From Fulvia fulva (taxonomy: Eukaryota > Ascomycota > Dothideomycetes > Mycosphaerellales > Mycosphaerellaceae): a stretch of 64,000 nucleotides of DNA. The notes under the pieces were generated by a model that saw only the letters and a program-made list of their open reading frames with translations, was not told where the DNA came from and did not search any database. The position numbers were made by a program, and so were the translations under genes. Positions within the stretch are counted from its first letter, which is position 1. Each line of letters starts with the position of its first letter. The stretch lies in NCBI RefSeq assembly GCF_020509005.1, contig NC_063018.1, positions 3,162,001 through 3,226,000 of the forward strand, written 5' to 3'. Positions 11,492 through 21,630 of the stretch are shown here, one piece after another.

Positions 11492-12544
11492 GGTCGACGA
11501 CGAGAATTACCTATACGTAGTATCGGCTACGAACCTCTCGTCTTGCTACGAGAGAGCTAAGTATTTTTACGCTAGAGCGTCGTAGGCGCGACGGGCGCGT
11601 AACGTAGGCGAAGCCGCGGCGAATAGAGGACTACTAGCAAAACGGGTATAAAAACTATCCGACGAGCGTGTACTCGTGTCGGGAGCGAGTCCCTCTTCTT
11701 TTATAAGAAGGGCGCGGAACCGTGGCCTATACGCTCGATAGGACACCTCTAGTATAAGTATAGAATTTTCACCTCCGGAGACCGTAAACTAAGCGGGCTA
11801 AGCGACGAATATTAGACGAGCGGACTATAGAACAATAACTAAGCGGACTATACGACGGCGTCGAGCGGACTACGAAATAATCTAGTGTTTACTAGCGGGC
11901 AATACGGTAGGTAGGTAGATACGCGACGAAGCCTATAAGGGCCTATTAAGTACCCGGTATAGGAACGAGGGTTTTACCTAAGGTACTACCTATTCCGCTA
12001 TATAACGTACCTAGTCTAATATAGTAGATTACGACAAGGAAAAGACGGCTATTAGGACGGGGAAAAGACGTATAATACGAGTAGATTAGTTCTATAATCG
12101 GGGAGGATCGAGGGTAGGGTAATAAGGAACTCTATATTAGTTAGTAGGCAGAAACGTAAGGAGTACGCTACCCGGCGTAGTATATGTCCCGAGCAAACCT
12201 ACGAGGTATAGACGGCCGCTTTCTAGAGATAGGCTACGGTAACGCGAAGGGCGTTAAAACCTAGGGCGTAGTATATACTAGTAGCGACGGCTAATACTAT
12301 CTATATAGCCCGAGAGGACGGATACGTATATCGGTTAATAGAGAGTACTAAAGGGCTTAGGCCTATAGAGGTAGATATTAGCTTAAGGAGTAAATAGGGA
12401 GGGAGGGCGTAGAGGAAAGCTTTTGCTCCGGGCTAACCTCTCGAAACGAGGCTATACGGTAGTACTAGATAAGTAGGAAAGCGCGGTTAAGACTTATTAC
12501 CTTATCTCGTAGCTAGCTTACTAAATACAATTCCTTCCTTACTA
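11492..12544 (+). repeat. W unit copy 1: 1,053-bp module at the 5' end of a LINE-B fragment
   Basis: A 1,053-bp sequence with the same length and almost the same bases as 45976-47028; differences seen are a handful of transitions. It begins GGTCGACGACGAG and ends CTTACTA. I recognise no protein domain or open frame. Internal features are a stem (CTCTCGT/ACGAGAG, about 11538-11557), a hairpin around TCTTCTTTTATAAGAAG, and four imperfect AGCGGRCTA repeats at about 11790-11875. In both places it is followed directly by a 5'-truncated LINE, here LINE-B, in copy 2 LINE-A. It resembles in layout the WEIRD part of Magnaporthe MINE elements; homology was not tested. Confidence 0.85.
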
Positions 12545-14901
12545 AGAGACGAAGGAGTAATACTGTCGCGCGACATAAGAGAAGAAGGTATAGATAAGAC
12601 GCGATAAGCTATAGGACTAGAGAGCGACGATCGGACTCGTTATAGAAAACCCGGAATAGATATAGAGACTAGCTAAATAGGCACGACTACCTAAAGAGCA
12701 ACAAACCCCTTACTTCCCTCTAATTGTAGACCGCGAAGGAATTGCCTAGACTACGCCCCGGGGTAAGGCAAAAGTATTAGCCGACTATTTCTTTTTGACG
12801 TAAGTAGAGGTAGATCTTACGGATATCGACCCGAGTATATACCCGGAACCCCTAGACATAGATTAGGCGGTTAGCTCTAATATAGTAACAGGAGTTATAA
12901 GTAAGCTAAAAGGACGAAAAGCCCTAGGCCTAGACAGGATACTAAATATACTACTAAAAGAGTATAGAGAAGAGATCGCGCCGAGCCTTATAAACCTATT
13001 TACCGCGTACCTACGGCTAGGGTATCACCCGAAGCCGTATAGAGAGTCTATAATAGTAGTGCTACGTAAGCTATAGAAGGAGGACTATACTTAGCCTAAA
13101 TCGTATAGACTAATCGTACTTCTAAACACGATAGGGAAGGTCCTAGAAGAGATAGTAGCCTAGAGACTTACGTAGCTAGCCGAGGACAACTACGTACTCC
13201 TAGTAATATAGATAGGGGGAAGAAGCTAGCGATTAATACTAATAGTAATAGAGCTAATTACGGAGCAAATTCAGACCCTCTAGTACTACGGTAGGAACTA
13301 AGCGGCATCCTTACTATCCCTCAACATCGTAGGAGCCTTCGATAACGTCTTATACTATAGGCTAATATATATCCTATAATAGAAAGGCATCCCCTAGTAG
13401 GTAACGAAGTTCGTCTACTCCTTTCTCTAGGAATAGACGACATACCTAGTCCTAGGGAGGTATACGTCCGACCCGGTAAAGGTAGAGGCTAGAATACCTT
13501 AGGGATCTACTCTCTCCCCTATCCTATTTCTAATATTTATGTCTAATCTAATCCCTCTACTTACCTCTCCGTAAACCTTAGTATCGGGATTCGTAGATAA
13601 TATAAACATTCTAGCCTAGTTAGACTCGATAGAGGAGAACTGTCGCCTCCTTAAAGATAGGCACAAGAAATTCGAGGAGTAGGTAAAGAAGTATAGTACC
13701 CGGTTCGCCCCTAAAAAGTACTAACTTATATACTTTAGTAAAGCGAGAATATACTATAATATAAAGGCGGCGGTAGAATCTAAGGCTACGAGACTAAGCT
13801 ATTAGCGGAGCTACGAGTACTAGGGATCTAGCTCGACCTAAAGCTAAGCTAGAATATATAGATTAAGAAAGCCTAGAGTCGAGCGTAAGTTAACGAAGCC
13901 TCGATAAAGAGGCTTACGGCGTCTATATAGGGAGTAATATTCGATAAGGTAAGAGTAATATATAAGGCGATCGTTAGACTAGCTATATTATACGGGGTAT
14001 AGATCTAGGGGATAGGAGGCGTAGGTAAGCCGATCCCGAAACGGATAGAGCAACCCCTAAATAGGATATAGGTAGGTAACCTATATAGGATACTAGGCGT
14101 ATATAAGATAACGTTAATAAGCACGGTAGAAATAGAGACAGGAATACTACTAATTGGCCAATATATCCGGGGAATAAGAATTTAATACACGGTAAAGACA
14201 ATAGATTACCTAGTATAAACTACGATCTAGGAGGCAAAGAATAAGATAGAAAGCTACTACCGGAGAGGGGCCGGACATAGGACAAGCTAAAAAGAGGATG
14301 ACCTTACTACCTTTACGGCCGTATAGACAAGTACCGAAAAGCTAGTACGAAAAGAGGAGGAGCGTAGGACTCGCTAGGCCGGCGGGAGTAAGGCTAAGAC
14401 CTAAAGCCTAGCGGAATAGATAGCGAGCTACCTATAGGAGTAGGACTAAAAAAGGAAGGTCCCTAAGACAATAGGCCCGATAGTACTCCGAGCCTTCTAG
14501 AGACATAATTACTAGCTATATAGGGACCTAATAAGGGCCGAAGTAAGCATAGCGATCCAAATCAGGTCCGAATATATTAGATTAAGGGCCTACCTAATTA
14601 GGAGACGCGTACTAAACATCTATAGCCTAGCCTACTAGTGTAGCTACCTATCGTAAAACCTAGAATATATACTACTACGATGCCCGTAGTAGGCGAGAGG
14701 TAGGGGGAATTAGAGGTACTAAGCGGGAAGGAGAGACTATAAGTTAATTATTAGGGATAAAGGTAACATTCGCCGAATCTCTTAGTAGATACTATAGTAG
14801 GGATACCTCTAGTAGTTTAGCCTCGCTAGCGAGACGGAGGAGTAGATAGATAAGAGGCGGAAGCTAGGGGGGTTATAGATAAGGTAGTTATTAGGGTAGG
14901 C
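12545..14901 (+). pseudogene. LINE-B fragment: reverse transcriptase and C-terminus
   Basis: This is a 5'-truncated LINE ORF2 without the endonuclease. The RT reads KLKGRKALGLDRILNILLKE near 12900-12960, VLLNTIGKVLEEIVA near 13115-13160, and SLNIVGAFDNVLYYRL near 13320-13365. The catalytic box is GFVDNINILA near 13588-13617, where the second Asp is now Asn. The C-terminal Cys/His region is near 14580-14690 (YLIRRRVLNIYSLAY). It resembles LINE-A, C and D but is a separate family. It is joined on the left to W unit copy 1 and cut on the right by the CopB LTR before any tail is seen. Confidence 0.85.
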
Positions 14902-15135
14902 TATTAAATAGGTACGAGTTACGTAGTAGTAGAAGACGGCGGATTATATAAAAGACGAAGAAGGACCTAATAGGATAGCGTATATCTATATATAGTATCG
15001 CTAGTGTTAGTATAGGTAGATACTAGGTGTCCGGATGTTTGCTAGCCTATAGGCTAGCAAACCCTAGTCACGTGATCTAGTCACATAACACACCTACACC
15101 TATATACTTGTCCTACGGCCTATATGTTCTTAACA
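14902..15135 (-). repeat. CopB 3' LTR
   Basis: In the element's sense direction it runs TGTTAAGAACATATAGG to a TTTAATA end (TTTAACA before mutation). It contains a perfect 24-bp palindrome at 15038-15061 (half-site TTTGCTAGCCTA) next to a CACGTG at about 15066. A purine-rich AAGTAGGAG just outside its start (15136-15144, minus strand) is the polypurine tract. Confidence 0.88.
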
Positions 15136-15169
15136 CTCCTACTTAGGCCACATAGTCTCCTACAATCCC

Positions 15170-18100
15170 TTTACGTAAGCTAGAGCTACCTTATAAAGTC
15201 TTAGAACTACTAGCTATTAAGGGGCTTTATTAACCTATTAGTAGCTATATCCTTTATATAGTAGTAGTCTACTACAATCTTCTTCTACTACTAGAGATGT
15301 CTGATATAGTTATATATAACATCAATATGCTTTGACCTTTTATATATATAGGCATCTTTAACAAGTGTTAAAGCGGCTTAGTTATTACCTATAAGCTTAA
15401 CTAACCTTAGCTCGTTAATAGTGCCCTTGCTTGCCCTTATACTCGGCTAGAAAGAGCTCTTTCCTACTAGTTCTAGGCACCCCATTTCCCTAAGGACAGT
15501 AGCAAGAAATTGTGACTACTTTGCGGCTACGTTTATAGCTATGAACTTAGCTTCTATTATTAATATTATAATAGACTTCTACTTCCTACTTATCTAGGAC
15601 ATAGGTGATCTATAAAGGAACTATACGTATCCTAGAATTGAGACTCTATCCACTTTGTCTATAGCGTAGTTAGAGTCCGAGTATCCCTAGAGATTGCCCC
15701 CTCCCTTTCTATATATAAGACCTAGGTCTAGGTACGACCGTAGGTATCGGGAGAGCTTCTTTAAAGCCTTTATATACTACTACGAGGGATCAGTAACAAA
15801 TAAGCTAATTCTTCTAAGGGGGAATGCTAAGTCTGGCCTTGTCATTGTCATTAGCTATATCTAGGTACTATTATAGCCCTAGTAATCCTGTTTGTTACAC
15901 CTCTTATCTATAGGTACCGTAGGTACTAAATGCTCGTAGCTCTCTATAGGTAAGTAGGTTAGCGTAGCCTTCTCTCTAGCTATATTCATCTTGGCTAAGT
16001 TAGCGTAGACATAGTGCCCTTGATTAAGCTTTAAAGTGCCTTAGGACCTATCTCTTATAATCCTTATTCTAAGGATCTTCGTAGGTTCACTAAGATCTTT
16101 AATCTTAAACACTTTTCTAAGCTTAGCCTTAAACTACTGAACATCTAATAGCTTCGGAGCTACAATAGGTATATCATCTATATAGGTAAGGACTATAAGG
16201 TCTCTATCCGTATAGACAAGTAGGTATAGATCTACCTAGGACTAGGTAAATCCAATCTTCTCTAGCTTCGTAACATAGAGCTTGTTCTAGTCTCTAGCTA
16301 CTTACTTAGCCTATAAAGGCTTCGTAGGACCTTGAATACTATGTTTAGAGGTGCTTTAACTCCTAGGGGTGGAATTATATAGATGTCTTTAAGAAGGCTA
16401 CTTTAGGTAAAAGCATTATTCACATCTACTAGGTATATCTCGAGATCTCTCCTATACACTACTACTATGAATACTCGGAGAGTATTATATCTAATAGTAG
16501 GTATAAAGGTCTCTTCGAAGTCAACCCTATATTTCTATAAAAACCATCTTATAACTAATCTTGTCTTGAACTTCTTAATAGCTCTACTAATCATTCTTTT
16601 CATATCAAAGACCTACCTAGAAGTAATTAGATTCGACCCTTTGGCGGTACAACTGCTTCCTAGGTGTTGTTATTTACTAAGGCAATAAGTTCGTTCTCGA
16701 TTGCCTCTCTCTATATATATCCCTATTCGGGGTCTCCTACGACTACCTTATAGGACTTTGGGATTGGTACTTCCTACTAATAGGCTATAGCCTGCCTAAT
16801 AGTAGCAAATGTATATTCTTCTACGTCGTTCAGAATCTCCTCTACCTAGCTTATTATAGGGTCTAGATAGAACATCTAGGCGATAAGAGCCTTATAGTGT
16901 TTAGCCTTATACTCTTTAGAGTTATTATCTCCGTCCCCCCTTAACCTCTTATTACCTACAACCTAAGGTGGCGCTAGGTGTTCGGATAGGTCGAACTGAA
17001 CGACATCTTCTTTTTCTTTTATTAGAGTACCCTAATCTCTAAACTTCTAGTATTCCCTAATATCCTTTAGGGGAGGGGGAAGTTGTATAAATAGCGGTTG
17101 CTATAGTGTTAATAACTTAGGTAGGTTCTGTATAGATCTACCGTTATCGGCCTTCGATAGTATTAAAACCGCCTTAATATTTTCTCCTAGCCTTCGTAAC
17201 GGTGTCTCTAATAATCCCCTATCGGAAAATTTCGCCCTAAAGGGCTTCCTCCTAATAGGATTGCGCTATAGCGCTCGACTCGGCTAGTTAGTAAAGGTAA
17301 TACCAAGATCTATATCTTCCCCCTTCTTATTCTTAAACTAGTCGACGTGACTATAAGCTTTTATTGCTTTTATATCGGGATCCTAGAACAGCTATTGTTT
17401 TGTAGTGTTTTCTAAGTAGCCTATAAACACGGCTTCTTTTCCTCGGTTTATTAACTTGTCTCTCCTTAAGCCTTAAGGTTAGGCTCTTAGGTCTATATAG
17501 ACTATAGCTTTATATCCCTAGACGCGGAAATAGTCGACTAATAGTACTTAGCTAGTAAAGGCTTCTTCTAGTAAAAGAGTAATACTATTATTGATCGGAC
17601 TATTAGGCAGTCTGTTTCTAATTATAGTCTGTGCTTATAAAGCTTCTGGCCAGAACTTAACTAGTATACTAGAGTCTTTAAGTATAGCCCTGACTATGTT
17701 CTTAGAGGCTTGAATTGACCTTTCTACAGGTCCATTTTAAAGAGAGTTGTAGGCATTAGTTGTGTCTATCTAAGTGCCAAACTCCTTCTCCTACTCTTTT
17801 AGTAAGGCGAGAATTTCCTTTGTACTATTACTACGGATCGTAGACAGAAAGTACCTTGACTACCGTTCTACCTAGACCTTCTAATCCCGTAGGGCTATAG
17901 GAGCGTCGCTCCTAGCCTTCAAAGGGATTACCCACTTCTTCCTAGAGAAGTTGTCTACAATCTCAAGCCAATATTTGTATCCTAGCCTAGAGACTACGCC
18001 CTAAAAAGGCCTATAGATGTCAATAGAGATGAGGGCTAGCCTCTCCCCTTTCCTCTCTATAGCAGGTCCTTTGAACTTCCTTATATTTATAAGGGAGCAG

Positions 18101-19760
18101 ACCTTACAGTTCTAGTGTTTAGAAGGAATAGGATTAGGATCTTTCTTATTAGTAACTCTATATAGGTTTCTTAGCAGTCCCTTACTAAGGTGTGCACATC
18201 TTCTATACTATAGCTCCTACTAATCTTCGGACTTAGTGTTAGCTATAGCGGTACCGTCACGTTCTTAAGAGAGTATACTAGTTTACTATAGCTTAAGAAT
18301 TTCCGAGATCGAGTAGATAAACGGTACTCCTCCTCGAAGTTTGGTCTAGACAACGGGTTTACTAGACAAGGATTTTAGGGTGAAACTAGGTAGTTAGATA
18401 GTAAACTATTAGCTAAACTAATTCTACGAAACAAGACTAACTCTAAGGCTAGGAACAAACAGGACATTTTCTAAGACAATTTGCTTTCTAGAAGGACTAC
18501 CTATTACTGTACTTCCTATATATATAGCTTATAGATAGCCACCCCTAACCTTGATCTACTTCCTCTTTTAAAGAGGCTTTCGTGTCCTAAATAGTAAATC
18601 TTAGTCCGTTATATATAATAAAGCATAAGAGTTAAATAACTACTCGGACGAGGGGTACTTACCCTTAGCTTCTATAGTAGAATAGGCAACCTCATTAATA
18701 TTATTATCTTCTAATAGTATCTTAGAGTCTAGTAGGTCTTCCTAGGTCGTATAGGCCCTTATAGGCTTACTAGAGGAGGCCTTTGGCTTGCGGCTCTCCT
18801 TTATCTACTTTGTAAGGTCCGTTATTACCTTAAGGACATCACGAAGGTTTAGTAATAATAACCTCCTACGAGGTAGTAACGGTTGTCTCTTAGTAGGGTA
18901 GGTAACCCTAGCTAGTTTGTCCTTGTTCCTAACAGCCTACTAAGCTGTAGAAAGGTATAGGCACTTGCTTATAAAATGGTCACTACCGTAGAGATAGTAC
19001 GTAAGCTTGCCCTAGAAACCCTTCTTAGCGAACATAGCTATCCCTTAATAAATCATTGATTGTTGCTTCTCCCTCAGAATTGTAAGAATGTCTTATAGTA
19101 AGAGATTTACCTAGGCATCAATTGTATCGCGAATTGAGCCAAATGAGTCTAGTAGAGCTACTAAGAGTTGCTAGATCTTTCTATCCTTAGTCTTAATGTC
19201 TTAGAACTAAGGCGAGATTAAAACAGTCCTCCTTACAATTGAGCTAAGCTCCTACTAGGCGTCATCTATTAACTAGTCCTCTGTTATTACGAAATTGATA
19301 TATTGCTAAAGCAAACTTATTCTAGTAGCGAGAAGTCTTCTCTTATATTTAGCTTTAGCCTATTCCTACAACTCCTTTGTACACCGGATCTCGTATATTA
19401 TCTCTTAGTTATCTATCGATAGACAGATGTACATCTTATATAGGGCCGTTACATTATGCCGTCTATACGATGCCTTCCTTATCGCTTAATCTAAAGGAAG
19501 GGATGACTCCGATGATGTAGAGGGTGTCGCTATAGATAGGGTTGTAGCGAGAATGTCCGTAATAATGTCTTCGAGGACCTAGTTAACCTGCTTTAATACT
19601 AGGTATATTCTTATTAGCTTGAACTATATTTCGTGGTTCTCTCTTATTAGAATAGGTGCTACTCTGTTTCTTATAAACCTAGTCTCGTTCTCTATTTTTT
19701 TTGTAAGTTAAGGGATAGGTTAGCTACCCTTAGGTAAAAGGATATATTCGTTCGTACGCG
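15170..19760 (-). pseudogene. CopB gag-pol polyprotein remnant
   Basis: Read from right to left: a gag region (about 19760-18900) with a zinc-knuckle-like FYLYGSDHFISKC near 19000; then protease and integrase, with NGPVERSIQASKNI near 17700-17740 marking the integrase Glu. Next come connecting sequence and reverse transcriptase (AIENELIALVNNNT-EAVVPPKGS near 16620-16700). RNase H ends it (SDSNYAIDKVDRVS near 15640-15690, EAKFIAINVAAK near 15530-15565, SKHIDVIYNYIRHLQ near 15290-15335). This order, integrase before RT, is typical of copia. It is a different family from CopA. Numerous TAG and TAA codons make it inactive. Confidence 0.9.
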
Positions 19761-19764
19761 ATTA

Positions 19765-20223
19765 GATCGATAGGAGGTGAACCGAACGCGAGGTTAATAG
19801 TAGAGAGAATAGCTATCTACTAGAAAGCGAGGAAAGTCGGTCGTAAGGATCGTGTTTCTAAGACACTGTCTCGTATTAGTACTAAGACACTATAGTGTAA
19901 CTCTCTTAGTAGAGGGGGTTTCTAAGACACTACGGCTCTCTTAGAATGAACAGTTAGTCGATACGAACGCGATGTCCGGAGAGCGACTCTTCTTAGTAAG
20001 CTCGCCTACTTGTCTAAGGTATTAGTATAGGCTCCCTAACTCGGAGTCTAATAGTACCTTACTAGGCTCTTTTACGTCTTATATACACCTATAGCACGGC
20101 TATAGCTTCCTATATAATACGGGTGCGGCCTCTAGTCTGCCTTCCTTTTATTCTAGAGAGGAATAACTCTAATACGACTTTGTCGAGGGTGAAACACCGA
20201 GTTACTAACTCGGGCTTATAACC
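19765..20223 (-). promoter_or_regulatory. CopB leader with primer binding site matching an initiator tRNA-Met half
   Basis: This is the untranslated leader between the 5' LTR and gag. Directly after the LTR, in the sense direction, is GGTTATAAGCCCG (20223-20211). With one RIP-type change reverted (ATA to ATG) it complements the anticodon arm of eukaryotic initiator tRNA-Met, the internal priming site used by copia-type elements. The rest of the leader holds repeated CTAAGACAC-like motifs (19860-19930) and no coding signal. Confidence 0.65.
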
Positions 20224-20345
20224 TATTAAATAGGTACGAGTTACGTAGTAGTAGAAGACGGCGGATTATACGAAAGACAAAGAAGGACCCTATAGGATAG
20301 CGTATATCTATATATAGTATCGCCGGTATTAGTATAGGTAGATAC
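20224..20345 (-). repeat. CopB 5' LTR, part 1 (122 bp)
   Basis: This matches 14902-15023 of the other CopB LTR. CopA copy 1 interrupts it after GATAC (20341-20345), which is repeated at 27149-27153. Part 2 continues at 27154. Confidence 0.9.
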
Positions 20346-20552
20346 TATTATATTAGAAGTGTAGGAAGTTATTATACGGGCTTATATAGGGTGTTTTAAA
20401 AGTAGGTTGTGTATTGTATATGTCTATCTAGAATAGACAAGTGTTGCTCTTAAAGAGGCTATAGGTAACTAATTAGTCACCTAATTCTTAGCGTACGTGG
20501 CCTTAAGTTTTAATAATAGGATGTTGCCTATATATACGCTCGGATCGCGACA
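20346..20552 (-). repeat. CopA copy 1 3' LTR
   Basis: 207 bp; in sense direction TGTCGCGATCC to CGTGATA-type ends (here TATAATA). It is followed on the right by the mutated polypurine tract (sense CTAAGGGGGTG). The LTR ends pair imperfectly as TGTCGCG/CGTGACA before mutation. Confidence 0.92.
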
Positions 20553-21630
20553 CACCCCCTTAGCTCGTGCGCTAGAGTGAATAAGCTAATTCCTATATAA
20601 TCGCGTACACCCTGTCATAACTACCCCCCCTATCTATAGTAGTGACGTTAGGCCCTCGGTATTACTACTACTATAGTAAGGGTAAGTTAGCTATTTCAAG
20701 TGAAGTGAGGTGAGGTGAGTAAGGTAAGCTTTGTACCCCTTCCCTCATTCCTCACTTTCACTACTGCCATTATTACCTATATAATAAAGTATAGAATATG
20801 TAACTATTACCGGTAAGATAGCTTAGGTAATAGTCCCGTTATACAGACTTTCACTTAAGTATATAATTATCTTACCTACTAGTAAACATTAGAGGTCCTA
20901 AGTTTGATCTAGGGGTAGCCTTAGTCCTATCGTATGCTTAAACATATATTATCGTCCGCTTAACTTATTAAATTGTCCGATAATTACTCTATACTAAGTT
21001 ATTTCGCTCCGGCGAATAGTAAGAGAGCTCGCTCTACCCCTAGGGAGTATAAGGTACTAGTTAGTAGCGTAATACACTAGGCTATCTACGACAGAGCTTG
21101 TACTATATAAGGTGTAATAGGGCTCTAATAGGTAATACCGGAGTAACGAATCGGAAAGTTAAAAAGGCACCTTTGGGGTGCCTTACTTTCTACACTTTTA
21201 AAGGTCATTACCTTAGGGTAGTGACACTTTTTTGTTTTAGGCAAGTGTGTGCTATATATAAGGTACGAAAGTAGCGGATGATATAGTAATAAGATAGTAG
21301 TATTGTTACTAGTAGTAAGTTAGAGGCGTTTCTCGCTTTCTAATTAGACGCGCTACTTTTGTTGCGCGTATACGCTACTACTAGTAACAGGGGTGTTTCT
21401 CGCCCTTGCGCTATTAGCTAATAGGAGTCCGAGAAACACCTATTAATAATAGTGCTAGGGCCGTACCGGTAAATAGTAGATGCTTTGCCCTAGCTTCGTC
21501 GTCGTCTATAGCATTAGTAGCTACTAGTAGCCGTGTTTTACGCCTACTAGCGCTTCTCGAGAGGTGTCCGTAAAGATAAAGCCGTTCGGTGTTCGTTTCG
21601 AGATAAGGTAAGGCCGCTACTACGGGCTTC

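Noticed and set aside
13983..14201. 72-codon minus-strand hydrophobic frame
   Set aside because: Lies antisense to LINE-B ORF2 sequence and comes from TA-rich mutation bias.
20211..20223. Possible tRNA gene fragment (initiator tRNA-Met-like)
   Set aside because: Only the anticodon-arm complement is present and it sits at the LTR border, so it is a primer site.
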